Source: JAXHUM01 sp034189325 (GTDB lineage Bacteria; Desulfobacterota; DSM-4660; Desulfatiglandales; Desulfatiglandaceae). Taken from it: 64,000 nt of DNA. Each line of letters starts with the position of its first letter. Positions within the stretch are counted from its first letter, which is position 1. Positions 42,446-51,483 of this stretch are shown here, piece after piece. The position numbers and the translations under genes are program-made. The DNA lies in contig JAXHUM010000110.1 in assembly GCA_034189325.1 (NCBI GenBank), positions 26,933 to 90,932 of the forward strand, written 5' to 3'. The notes under the pieces were generated by a model. It ran no database searches and had not been told where the DNA came from. It worked only from the letters and a program-made list of their open reading frames with translations.

Positions 42446-44247
42446 GAGAAGACACAATACCCCATATGTTTTTGGGCAAGGTCAAAAAATATGGTGATCG
42501 TGTTGCTCTTCGTGAAAAAGATTTCGGCGTTTGGCAGGAGATTTCCTGGAATGAGTACTGTCGCCACGTCCGTCACTTCTGTCTCGGGATGGTGGAGATG
42601 GGTCTGTCAAAGGATGATCATGTCAGCATCTTCGGAGAGAACGAGCCTGAGTGGCTGTACGCCGACCTCGCCACTCAGAGTGTCGGCGCCGTCGCCGTAG
42701 GTGTTTATCCTACGAACCCTGCCCAAGAGGCAAAATATGTGATAGGCCATTCCGAATCGATTTTTGTTGTGTGCGACGACCAGGAACAGGTGGATAAGGT
42801 CCTGGAGGTAAGGGATGAACTTCCTCTACTCAAAAGAATCATTGTCACCGATATGAAAGGTCTCCGTCGCTACACCGATCCCATGATTATTTCATTTGAG
42901 GCGGTCGAGGAGATCGGACGTAAGGTGGAGGAGAAAGATCCTGACAAGTACTATCGCATAGTGGATGAACTCCGACCGGAAAACGTGGCTATTATGGTCT
43001 ATACATCGGGGACTACCGGCCCTCCCAAAGGGGCCATGTTATCCCACTACAATGTGATGCAATTTCTCCCCTCCCAGAGCCAGGTCCTGCCCCAATATGA
43101 CACCGATGAGATCGTGTCCTATCTCCCCCTGTGTCATGTGGCTGAACGGATGATGTCGGTTTTTCTCCCTTTGTACTCCGGTGCCACGGTCAATTTTGCC
43201 GAAAGTGTGGATACGGTAAACCGGGACATGGCGGAGATCTTTCCAACATTTTTCCTTGCTGTTCCACGCATCTGGGAAAAAATGATGGCCGGAATCATTA
43301 TCAAGATGAAGGACGCTACCTGGTTGAAGAGAAAGGCGTACGAGTTCAGCTTGCCCATAGGCGAGGAGATTTCCGAAAAGAGGTTAAACGGCGAACCGAT
43401 CCCCCTATCCCTTCGAATAAAACATGGTCTGTGCTATCTGCTCCTGTTCCGACATCTCAAAAAAGAGCTGGGCCTTTTAAGGGCCCGCGTTGCTCTGAGC
43501 GGGGCAGCCCCCATTGCGCCGGAAGTGCTCCAGTTCTTTCACTCATTGGGCGTCGGTGTGGTCGAAGGATGGGGCATGACCGAAGAAACCGGGATCGGAA
43601 CCTGCAATCGCCCGGGAGATATAAAGCTGGGGACCGTGGGTAAGCCGATTCCCGGGGTCCAAGCCAAGATCGCAGAAGATGGCGAGATATTGCTGAAGTG
43701 CGAACATGTCTTTGTGGGTTATTGGAAAGACCCGGAGGCCACGGCCAGGACGGTCCAGGACGGTTGGTTGTACACAGGCGATGTGGGGGAGTTGGACGAT
43801 GAGGGGAGACTTAAAATCACAGACCGCAAAAAAGAGATTATCATCACTTCGGGCGGCAAGAATATCGCCCCTTCAGAGATAGAAAACCATCTCAAATGCA
43901 GTCCTTACATCAACGAAGCGATTGTCATAGGCGATGGCCGGAAGTACCTGACCGCCCTGATCCAGATCGAATATGACAATGTAGCCAAGTGGGCCCAGGA
44001 GCGAGGCCTTGCCTATACGACGTTCAAAAGCCTTTCGCAGAATCCGGATGTTTACGAGATGATAAAATCCGAGGTAAACAAGGCAAACAGGGATTTCGCC
44101 CAGGTGGAGACCGTTAAGAAGTTCAGGCTCCTGGAGAAAGAGCTGGACCACGATGATGATGAATTGACGGCGACCTTAAAGCTGCGGAGAAAGACCGTCT
44201 ACAAGAGGTTCGGAGATATCATAGAAGAGATGTACGGCAAAGCATAA
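42442..44247 (+). CDS. Cassette A: long AMP-forming acyl-CoA synthetase (FAA1-like)
   Basis: A 601-residue ANL-family ligase. P-loop YTSGTTGPPKGAML, the later GWGMTEETG aromatic/adenine motif, the YTGDVGELDDEGRLKITDRK hinge, GGKNIAPSEIEN (A8), and near the C-terminus TATLKLRRKTV, which holds the adenylation Lys. The length and the insert between the N- and C-domains match bacterial long-chain/aryl FAA1-type enzymes. It should convert a free acid plus CoA and ATP to the CoA thioester. It lies between livG and livH, overlapping livG. No signal peptide, so it is cytoplasmic or at the inner face of the membrane. The substrate is unknown. Confidence 0.92.
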   Translation: MREDTIPHMFLGKVKKYGDRVALREKDFGVWQEISWNEYCRHVRHFCLGMVEMGLSKDDHVSIFGENEPEWLYADLATQSVGAVAVGVYPTNPAQEAKYVIGHSESIFVVCDDQEQVDKVLEVRDELPLLKRIIVTDMKGLRRYTDPMIISFEAVEEIGRKVEEKDPDKYYRIVDELRPENVAIMVYTSGTTGPPKGAMLSHYNVMQFLPSQSQVLPQYDTDEIVSYLPLCHVAERMMSVFLPLYSGATVNFAESVDTVNRDMAEIFPTFFLAVPRIWEKMMAGIIIKMKDATWLKRKAYEFSLPIGEEISEKRLNGEPIPLSLRIKHGLCYLLLFRHLKKELGLLRARVALSGAAPIAPEVLQFFHSLGVGVVEGWGMTEETGIGTCNRPGDIKLGTVGKPIPGVQAKIAEDGEILLKCEHVFVGYWKDPEATARTVQDGWLYTGDVGELDDEGRLKITDRKKEIIITSGGKNIAPSEIENHLKCSPYINEAIVIGDGRKYLTALIQIEYDNVAKWAQERGLAYTTFKSLSQNPDVYEMIKSEVNKANRDFAQVETVKKFRLLEKELDHDDDELTATLKLRRKTVYKRFGDIIEEMYGKA

Positions 44248-44292
44248 GTGCTGTTAAAGAAGACACCTATCTGCAGGAGTTGGGAGTAACTC

Positions 44293-45183
44293 ATGGCGTT
44301 TCAGATCTTGTTGCAGCTTACCATCACGGGCCTGGCCTGGGGGAGCGTGTATGCCTGTATAGCCCTCGGATTCGTCCTGATATTCAAATCCACGGATATC
44401 TTCAACTTTGCACAACCGGAACTGATGATGTTTGGGGCCTACATGTCCTTCACCCTTGTCACCCATCTCCGTCTGCCCTTTCTTTTAGGGTTCCTTTTCT
44501 GTCTTGTTCTTATGGCCGTCATTGCCGGTCTCCTGGAGATGATGGTTGTTCGACCCATGGTGGGGGAACCGGTTCTGTCCGTGATCATGGTGACTCTGGG
44601 ACTGGCCAATGTCCTCAGGGGATGTGTAGGCCTCGTGTGGGGATATGAAGAGCTTCAATTCCCCAGCCCCTTTTCACAAGAGCCGATCCTTCTTTTCGGC
44701 GCGGCCATCAATCAGGCCGAGGTATTCACCATACTGGCAACCGCCATCCTCCTCGTGATCTTTTTCCTTTTCTTCAAATATTCCGGGTCGGGCATTAGTA
44801 TGCGAGCAACAGCCGAAGATACGACCACTGCTTTCTTAATGGGGATCAACGTCAAGCGTGTGTTCACCGCCTCGTGGGTGATTGCCACAGTGGTGGCGAC
44901 CATCTCAGGGGTCTTCTTGGCGAGCTTCACCTTTCTCGAACCGATTATGGGTTTTACCGGTCTCAAGGCATTGCCTGCCATCATCTTGGGAGGACTCGAC
45001 AGTATTCATGGGGCGATCATAGGAGGGCTTATCATCGGCGTGGCCGAGAACCTGGCCGGGTTCTATCTAGAAGACTATCTCGGGGCAGGTATCAACGAAA
45101 TCACGGCCTACGTGATTGTACTGATTGTGATGATGGTACGTCCTTACGGATTGTTCGGCAGCAAAGAGATTGAGCGCGTCTAG
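44293..45183 (+). CDS. livH: Cassette A: Liv-type permease, LivH family
   Basis: A 296-residue inner-membrane permease with about eight hydrophobic helices. Family marks are ITGLAWGSVYACIALGFVLIFKST near the N-terminus, RPMVGEPVLSVIMVTLGL, MRATAEDTTTAFLMGI (the ATPase-coupling loop) and PAIILGGLDSIHGAIIGGL. It ends in FGSKEIERV. It forms the channel with LivM-A. It is 45 bases downstream of the synthetase. Confidence 0.93.
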   Translation: MAFQILLQLTITGLAWGSVYACIALGFVLIFKSTDIFNFAQPELMMFGAYMSFTLVTHLRLPFLLGFLFCLVLMAVIAGLLEMMVVRPMVGEPVLSVIMVTLGLANVLRGCVGLVWGYEELQFPSPFSQEPILLFGAAINQAEVFTILATAILLVIFFLFFKYSGSGISMRATAEDTTTAFLMGINVKRVFTASWVIATVVATISGVFLASFTFLEPIMGFTGLKALPAIILGGLDSIHGAIIGGLIIGVAENLAGFYLEDYLGAGINEITAYVIVLIVMMVRPYGLFGSKEIERV

Positions 45184-45214
45184 CGCCTCATCGTCATAAC
45201 AACAGGGAGAAAAA

Positions 45215-46261
45215 ATGGCAGTCACCCGATTCTGCACAAGGACCTACAGACAGGATCTGAGAATATTTCCAAGTCCCGCCGCCAAGGTGGCTCTCGCTGT
45301 GCTTATCCTCGTGCTTTTCTGTCTTCCTTTTTTTGTCGGGAGGTATTTTGTTTTCGTGGCCTGCGTCTGCGGGGTATCAGTGATCGGCGCACTGGCACTC
45401 AATATCCTGACAGGCTTCACAGGCCTTATTTCCATGGGACATGCCGCGTTCATGGGTATCGGAGCCTACACAGCGGCGATTCTTTCCGCTAAGGCGGGAT
45501 TTCCCTTTGTTCCGGCCCTCCTCGCGGCCGGACTCATGGCAGCGGCCTGCGGAGCGGTGGTCGGCATCCCTACTTTGCGCCTCAAAGGCCTGTACCTGAT
45601 CGTCACGACACTGGCGTTTCAGTTCATTGTCGAGCACATTATCTATCACTGGGAGAGCCTGACGCAAAGTGACAGGGGCATTTCTCTCCCTCCCCCCGAC
45701 ATCCTCGGCATCAAAGTGGACACTTACGAATCTTTCTACTACGTGATAGTTGTTCTCGCCTTTGCAACGGCTCTATTCGCAAAAAACATAGCCATGAGCC
45801 GGACAGGCCGGGCCTTTGTCGCGGTCAGAGACAGAGACATCGCCGCCGAGATCATCGGGGTCCACTTGGCCAAGTACAAGATCCTCGCCTTTATAATTAG
45901 TTCCTTTATCGCCGGTATTGCAGGGGCCCTTTACGCCAATCTTCTCGGCCTCATCAGTCCCGACCATTTCACGTTCAATCAGTCGATCCTCTACATCGCC
46001 ATGATCATTGTCGGAGGAATGGGCACGGTACTCGGGTCCATCATTGGTGCCATATTTATGGTGCTCCTCCCTGAGTTTATCAACGCCGTTTCAGGGCCGA
46101 TCGCCTCTGCCTACCCCGGCTTTTCCCCTCGCATCGGGGCGGTGGCCGTTATTGTCTATGGAATGGTGATTATTCTCTTTCTCATATTCGAGCCCGAGGG
46201 CCTCTATGGTATCTGGGTGAGAATCAAGCGATACTGGAAGCCCTGGCCATACACCTATTAG
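45215..46261 (+). CDS. livM: Cassette A: Liv-type permease, LivM family
   Basis: A 348-residue permease with about nine hydrophobic helices. Conserved stretches are ALNILTGFTGLISMGHAAFMG, LRLKGLYLIVTTLAFQF, RTGRAFVAVRDRDIAAEIIG (coupling loop), and MIIVGGMGTVLGSIIGA. GGGAG precedes the ATG. A hydrophilic N-terminal lead of about 25 residues (TRTYRQDLRIFPSP) resembles those of LivM-C, another sign that A and C are close relatives. Confidence 0.93.
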   Translation: MAVTRFCTRTYRQDLRIFPSPAAKVALAVLILVLFCLPFFVGRYFVFVACVCGVSVIGALALNILTGFTGLISMGHAAFMGIGAYTAAILSAKAGFPFVPALLAAGLMAAACGAVVGIPTLRLKGLYLIVTTLAFQFIVEHIIYHWESLTQSDRGISLPPPDILGIKVDTYESFYYVIVVLAFATALFAKNIAMSRTGRAFVAVRDRDIAAEIIGVHLAKYKILAFIISSFIAGIAGALYANLLGLISPDHFTFNQSILYIAMIIVGGMGTVLGSIIGAIFMVLLPEFINAVSGPIASAYPGFSPRIGAVAVIVYGMVIILFLIFEPEGLYGIWVRIKRYWKPWPYTY

Positions 46262-46412
46262 CAGATTGGTCTGAATGGCATTCCGGTGATTTGCATCAAA
46301 CTCACAAGGCTTTGTCTCCTTGAGGGAATCACGGACCCTGTGAGAGTCACTCCCATTCCTATAGTGCTAAGATATTAATATAACTTCAACCTAGTCAATT
46401 AAGGAGGGCATC

Positions 46413-47633
46413 ATGAAAAAATTGCATTTTTCTTTGACCATGGCGATCTTTTTTCTTCTTGTCATGGGACATCTCGGCATCTCGGTCGTACAGGCTGAGG
46501 TGGGGGTGACTGATGATAAGATTCTGTTCGGGAGCTTTCAGGATATGTCCGGCCCGGGAGCCTACCTTGGAAAACAATGTACCTCTGCCCTTGTCGTATG
46601 GAAGAAGTATATCAACGAGAAGCTGGGCGGCATACATGGTCGCAAAATCGATTTTGTCGTTGAGGATAATAAATACGATCCGGTGTTGACAAAAACGGCC
46701 TTTAACAAGCTGGTGAACCAACACAAGGTCTTTGCAATCATATCCGTCTATGGTTCCACCCCCTGCACCGCGATCCTCGATGATATCAAACGTGAGAAGA
46801 TCCCTGTCTTCCCTACAGCGGCCAGCACCCAAAACATGTACGATCCACCCAATCGCTACCTGTTCTGGTACGCCTGCAACGATGAGGATAACGCGATCAT
46901 GATGGTCGATTATGTTGTCAACGATATGAAGGTGAAAAAACCCAAACTCGGCGTATGCTATCAGGACGACGAATGGGGAAAATCGGCGCTTAAAGGGGTC
47001 AAAATCGCCGCCAAGAAATATGGGCTCAAATATGCGGCCGCCGGCTACAAAAGGGGGTCAAAGAACCTTAATGCCCAGGCAATGAAACTCAAGGCCAAGG
47101 GGGTTACCCACTGTTTTTATGCCGGTTACGCTCCGGTCTACGCCGGTCTCCTCAAAGAGGCCAACAAAATAGGCTGGAAACCCCTGTTTTTTGGAGACTA
47201 CGTCACGGTAGACCCGAGGACCTTTATGGCAGGCAAATTGGCTCATGGCCATTATCATTTTTTCAATCTCGGTATGCGACATGAGGGGGTTCAAGGGTGG
47301 AAGCAAATGGAGGAGTTCTTCCCCTGGGCCTTAAGCGAAAAAGATGCACAAGGAGCCCTCCAGTGGCGGCTCATGCCCCTTATGTGGACGCCTCTCCTTT
47401 TCTTGACACAGGCCCTTGAGAACTGCGGTCGTGATCTTACCAGGGAAAAACTTGTAGATGCACTGGAGAGCATCAAGGATTTTGACACCAAAGGATTGGG
47501 CTATATACAATTCGGTCCGAACATGAGAAAGGGGACCCATTCATACAGGGTCTTACAGTGTGACTTCGACACACAGAGGTTTGTCCCGGTGACCGATTGG
47601 CGCGAGCCGAGCCTTTTGTGGGGAAAGAGATAA
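46413..47633 (+). CDS. Cassette A: periplasmic substrate-binding protein, Leu/Ile/Val-binding fold
   Basis: A 406-residue exported type I binding protein. The signal peptide runs to about residue 28 (VVQA, then EVGVTDDKI). The Peripla_BP_6 fold is clear: ILFGSFQDMSGPGAYLGK, a hinge near GSTPCTAILDDIKREKIPVFP, and GVCYQDDEWGKSALKGVKIAAKKYG. It ends with FVPVTDWREPSLLW, a closing motif that recurs in a relic at 54776-54820. AAGGAGG precedes the ATG. It is the last gene of cassette A. A G/C-rich hairpin follows at 47659. Confidence 0.93.
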   Translation: MKKLHFSLTMAIFFLLVMGHLGISVVQAEVGVTDDKILFGSFQDMSGPGAYLGKQCTSALVVWKKYINEKLGGIHGRKIDFVVEDNKYDPVLTKTAFNKLVNQHKVFAIISVYGSTPCTAILDDIKREKIPVFPTAASTQNMYDPPNRYLFWYACNDEDNAIMMVDYVVNDMKVKKPKLGVCYQDDEWGKSALKGVKIAAKKYGLKYAAAGYKRGSKNLNAQAMKLKAKGVTHCFYAGYAPVYAGLLKEANKIGWKPLFFGDYVTVDPRTFMAGKLAHGHYHFFNLGMRHEGVQGWKQMEEFFPWALSEKDAQGALQWRLMPLMWTPLLFLTQALENCGRDLTREKLVDALESIKDFDTKGLGYIQFGPNMRKGTHSYRVLQCDFDTQRFVPVTDWREPSLLWGKR

Positions 47634-47658
47634 AGTGTGACACTGCTTGCTTCTCCAA

Positions 47659-47691
47659 TTCTCCCCCCAAACATCGTGTGGGGGGGGAGAA
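47659..47691 (+). terminator. Strong intercassette hairpin after binding-protein gene A
   Basis: TTCTCCCCCC (47659-47668) pairs with GGGGGGAGAA (47682-47691) around a 13-base loop. Only ATTT follows, so it may be a partial terminator or an mRNA-stabilising hairpin that raises binding-protein levels relative to cassette B. Confidence 0.6.
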
Positions 47692-47787
47692 ATTTCCAGA
47701 AAAGACCTGTTTGAACCTCAAGATCCTTCGTTTACTGAGTCGGTTTGCTTGGTTTTACAAGATATTGCATCGAAACCAGAGGAAACT

Positions 47788-48582
47788 ATGGCTGCAGACA
47801 ATACGGAAAAGGTTCCAGGGATTCAGTTGGATGTTCAGGATCTACACCTCTATTTCGGGGGAGTGCAGGCCCTCTTCGGTGTCAGTCTAAAGGTTAGCCG
47901 CGGCGAGGTCCTGGCTATAATAGGCCCTAACGGCGCAGGCAAGACCTGTGTGCTCAACTGCATAAGCGGATTTTACAGGGCTCAAAAGGGGACGGTCCTG
48001 TTTGAGGGAAAGGATATCACGACCCTCCCCCCTCACCGCAGGCCCGCACTTGGCATATCGCGCACCTTTCAGAGCATTCAGCTCTACTCAGGTATGACCG
48101 TCCTGGACAACCTGATGGCCGCCCGCCATATCCATCTCAAACCAGATATCCTCACCTCTTCCATATTCTTTGGCCCGGCAAGACGCCAGGAATTGATCCA
48201 CAGGGAAACCGTCGAAGATGTCATTGACTTTCTGGATTTAGAGCCGATCCGCAAGAAGGTGGTTGGTTCTCTCTCCTACGGCCAGCAGAAGCTGGCAGAC
48301 CTTGGCCGGGCTCTGGCCATGGAGCCGAAATTACTTCTTCTTGACGAGCCGATGGCGGGCATGAACGTGGAGGAGAAGGAAGATATGGCCCGCTTTATCC
48401 TGGATATTCTGGAATTGAAAGGAACCACGATCATCCTGGTGGAACATGATATGGGCGTTGTTATGGATATATGCCGTCGGGTGCAAGTCCTTGATTTCGG
48501 GATAGTGATAGCGGACGGGAGACCTGATGAAATCAAGGCGGACCCCAAAGTCATAAAGGCCTATCTGGGAACAAAGGCCTGA
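47788..48582 (+). CDS. livG: Cassette B: Liv-type ABC importer ATPase, LivG family
   Basis: A 264-residue ATPase: Walker A GPNGAGKTC, RTFQSIQLY, signature LSYGQQKLADLGRAL, Walker B LLLLDEPMAGMNVEE, switch EHDMGVVMDI. The start at 47788 has AGGA just upstream; the frame is open another 47 codons, but that part overlaps the hairpin and has no homology. It begins cassette B, whose own livF is placed last (53923) instead of first. It lies 15 bases before the synthetase. Confidence 0.92.
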   Translation: MAADNTEKVPGIQLDVQDLHLYFGGVQALFGVSLKVSRGEVLAIIGPNGAGKTCVLNCISGFYRAQKGTVLFEGKDITTLPPHRRPALGISRTFQSIQLYSGMTVLDNLMAARHIHLKPDILTSSIFFGPARRQELIHRETVEDVIDFLDLEPIRKKVVGSLSYGQQKLADLGRALAMEPKLLLLDEPMAGMNVEEKEDMARFILDILELKGTTIILVEHDMGVVMDICRRVQVLDFGIVIADGRPDEIKADPKVIKAYLGTKA

Positions 48583-48596
48583 TAAAGGGAAAACCA

Positions 48597-50492
48597 ATGG
48601 CTCTTGATACCCTGCCGAAGCTCCTAAGAGAGAATTTCAGGAAATATGGAAATACCAGGGTGGCCATGCGCGAGAAGGACCGTGGAATATGGATCCGTTA
48701 CACGTGGGAAGATTACTATTATAAGGTCCGTTACTTAAGCTTGGGGCTCATCAGACTTGGCTTAAAGAGAAATGATAAGGTTTCCGTTTTAGGCGAAAAC
48801 AGCCCTGAGTGGTACTGTGCTGAACTGGCGGCCCAGTCTGCAGGCGCCCAGGTAGTGGGCATATTTACCGATTGTATCCCCTCGGAAGTCAAGTACTATC
48901 TGGAGCACTCTGATTCCACTTTTATACTGTCCCATGATCAGGAGCAGGTAGACAAGGTCTTGCAGATAAAAGAGGAGCTTCCTCTGTTGGCCAAGATCAT
49001 CTACTGGGACGAAAAGGGGCTCTGGAGTTACAAAGAGCCCCTTCTCATATCTTTTGACGAGGTCCTGGATCTTGGAAAGGAGTATGATCGGGAACATCCT
49101 GAAATGTTTGAATCAAATATCGACAAGGGCTCCGGGGACGATATCGGGGTCATATGCTATACATCCGGCACCACAGGCCTTCCCAAAGGCGCCATGCTCG
49201 ACCAGAACTGGCTGGTGGAGGGAATGCGCCAGTGGAGTGAAATGGACGAGTGGCTGGGAAGGGATTACGAGTATTTGTCCTTTATTCCACCAGCATGGTC
49301 CACCGAGCAGGGCATGGGCATAGCAGGTTCCCTTTTGGCCGGCCTTACCGTCAATTTTCCCGAAGAACCGGAGACCGTGCAGGATGACCTGAGGGAGATA
49401 TCCCCTCAGGTGCTCTTTTATGGGGCCAGACTCTGGGAGACCGTCAATCGAATGATTCACACCAAGATACTGGACGCCAGCTTTCTCAAACGCCTTACTT
49501 ACCGGATCTTTATGCCCGTCGGTTACAGGGTGGCTCAAATGGAGGAGGAAGGCAGAAGACCCTCCTTGTGGTGGCGGGTACTTCGTTTCACGGCCTTCTG
49601 GGTCCTCTTCAGGCCCCTGAGGGACAAACTCGGTCTGAAAAGAGTGGAGGTGGTCTATTCCGCCGGTGCGGCGGTCAGCCCTGATATTATACGCTTCTTC
49701 AGAGCAATTGGTATTGAGATAAAGCTCTATTATGGTTCAACAGAAGCAGGATTGATCTCCATTCCGCGAAGGGGAGAGATCAGGCCGGAGACCTCGGGAA
49801 GGATCGTCCCGTGGGTGAAACTCAAGTTATCTGAAGAGGGTGAAATACTCATCAAGAGCCGCTTTATGTATGTCGGCTATTACAAGAATCCCGAGGCTTC
49901 TCAAAAAAAGATCAAGGATGGCTGGTATTGTACGGGTGATTTTGGCCACATGGATGAGGATGGTCACCTGATTGTTATCGATAGAATGGATGATCTCAAG
50001 GAGCTGGCCGGAGGGCGCAAGTTTTCACCTCAGTTTATAGAGATACGGCTTCGCTTCAGTTCGTATATAAAGGACTGCCTGGCGGTTGGAGGCGAAGAGA
50101 GGGAATTTGTCAGTGTGCTGGTTAACATAGATCTAGACAGTGTGGGGAAGTGGGCCGAGGACAACAGGATACCCTATACTACGTTTACAGATCTCTCTCA
50201 AAAACCTGAAGTGCTTGACCTGGTAAGAGAAGAAATAGTCAAGATCAATCGTACACTGCCGGAGGAGTCAAGGATCAGGAAATTCGTCAACATGTATAAG
50301 GAATTTGATCCCGATGAATCGGAGATGACCCGAACGAGGAAGTTGAGAAGGTCATTCGTGGAGGACAGGTTTAGCGATCTTATTGCCGCCTGCTATGGCG
50401 ATGAGGAAACATTGGAAGTGTCCGTGCCGGTCACCTATCAGGATGGCCGTAAGGGGACTCTAGAGAGCATTGTCCGCGTCGCGACTATTTGA
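48597..50492 (+). CDS. Cassette B: long AMP-forming acyl-CoA synthetase, divergent subtype
   Basis: A 631-residue ANL-family ligase. The P-loop is normal (YTSGTTGLPKGAMLD). The A8 region departs from the other copies: DRMDDLKELAGGRKFSPQFIE in place of DRKKEIIITSGGKNIAPSEIE. The C-terminal Lys region reads TRTRKLRRSF. An extra ~30-residue tail (LEVSVPVTYQDGRKGTLES) follows. The N-terminus (ALDTLPKLLRENFRKYGNTRVAMREKD) matches the other cassette synthetases. The differences suggest another substrate range or altered C-domain movement. It sits between livG-B and livH-B, as in the other cassettes. Confidence 0.9.
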   Translation: MALDTLPKLLRENFRKYGNTRVAMREKDRGIWIRYTWEDYYYKVRYLSLGLIRLGLKRNDKVSVLGENSPEWYCAELAAQSAGAQVVGIFTDCIPSEVKYYLEHSDSTFILSHDQEQVDKVLQIKEELPLLAKIIYWDEKGLWSYKEPLLISFDEVLDLGKEYDREHPEMFESNIDKGSGDDIGVICYTSGTTGLPKGAMLDQNWLVEGMRQWSEMDEWLGRDYEYLSFIPPAWSTEQGMGIAGSLLAGLTVNFPEEPETVQDDLREISPQVLFYGARLWETVNRMIHTKILDASFLKRLTYRIFMPVGYRVAQMEEEGRRPSLWWRVLRFTAFWVLFRPLRDKLGLKRVEVVYSAGAAVSPDIIRFFRAIGIEIKLYYGSTEAGLISIPRRGEIRPETSGRIVPWVKLKLSEEGEILIKSRFMYVGYYKNPEASQKKIKDGWYCTGDFGHMDEDGHLIVIDRMDDLKELAGGRKFSPQFIEIRLRFSSYIKDCLAVGGEEREFVSVLVNIDLDSVGKWAEDNRIPYTTFTDLSQKPEVLDLVREEIVKINRTLPEESRIRKFVNMYKEFDPDESEMTRTRKLRRSFVEDRFSDLIAACYGDEETLEVSVPVTYQDGRKGTLESIVRVATI

Positions 50493-50594
50493 TGGTCACC
50501 GGCCATTGCTGATTGATGACGAACAACGAATAACAACATTTATCTTCACGTATCGTTGGCGCCTTTTCCCGTATTTCTTTCTTAGGGTGGAACC

Positions 50595-51482
50595 ATGTTC
50601 AGTCCAATCATGCTCAAACTCTCTGCTCAGTTCTTTCTTAACGGACTGATGGTGGGAGGCATATATGCCCTTATAGCCGTCGGGGTTGTAGTCGTATTCA
50701 GATCAACAAAGATATTCAACTTTGCCGTTGGAGACATGTTAATGGTAGGAGGGTTCATCACCTTCATGTTCATTGACATAGGAATCCCCCCCCTTGCCGC
50801 CATAGTCCTTGCCGTTGGTGCGGGGGCTCTGCTGGGTCTGATAATTGAGCGTATTGCGTTGAGGCCCATGATCGGCCAGCCGGTGCTGGCGGCAGTTATG
50901 GTAACCCTGGCCATCTCTTATTTGCTCAAAGGAATTACGCTACTGATATGGGGCGGACACCCCAAGACATTCCCCCGTTTCCTCCCGGGCCACGTCTTCC
51001 GAGCGGGAGGGGTCGTCTGGTCACATGAGTTGTTATGGACCTTCGGTGTGACCATGTTTCTCTTCGGTCTCTTTGCCCTTTTTTACAAGTATTCCAGGTT
51101 CGGTCTTGATATGCGAGCCACGGCGGAAGATCATCAACTTGCTCAGACAAGGGGGATCAGTGTCAAGGGTATCTTTGCCCTCACATGGGCCCTCGCCGGA
51201 GTTACGGCCGTGGTGGGAGGAGTTTTCCTGGGCCTGAAACTCTCTCTGAATCTGCCTCTTGCCGATGTCGGGCTTAAGGCATTTGCCGCCGTCATGTTCG
51301 GGGGACTGGAGTCCATTTTGGGCGCCCTCATCGGAGGACTTATCATCGGGGTGCTGGAAAACATGATCGGAGGGCTTATTGATCCCTCTCTGAAAGAGAT
51401 TACCCCATACATAATTCTCTTGCTGGTTCTGGTCTTTAGAACCGAAGGCCTCTTTGGTCTCAAACGTATTGAAAGGATTTGA
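50595..51482 (+). CDS. livH: Cassette B: Liv-type permease, LivH family
   Basis: A 295-residue permease with about eight hydrophobic helices. Marks are LMVGGIYALIAVGVVVVFRSTKIFNFA, RPMIGQPVLAAVMVTLAI, MRATAEDHQLAQTRGI and AAVMFGGLESILGALIGGL. It ends in FGLKRIERI. GGGTGG precedes the ATG. livM-B starts 2 bases after its stop. Confidence 0.92.
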   Translation: MFSPIMLKLSAQFFLNGLMVGGIYALIAVGVVVVFRSTKIFNFAVGDMLMVGGFITFMFIDIGIPPLAAIVLAVGAGALLGLIIERIALRPMIGQPVLAAVMVTLAISYLLKGITLLIWGGHPKTFPRFLPGHVFRAGGVVWSHELLWTFGVTMFLFGLFALFYKYSRFGLDMRATAEDHQLAQTRGISVKGIFALTWALAGVTAVVGGVFLGLKLSLNLPLADVGLKAFAAVMFGGLESILGALIGGLIIGVLENMIGGLIDPSLKEITPYIILLLVLVFRTEGLFGLKRIERI

Positions 51483-51483
51483 A

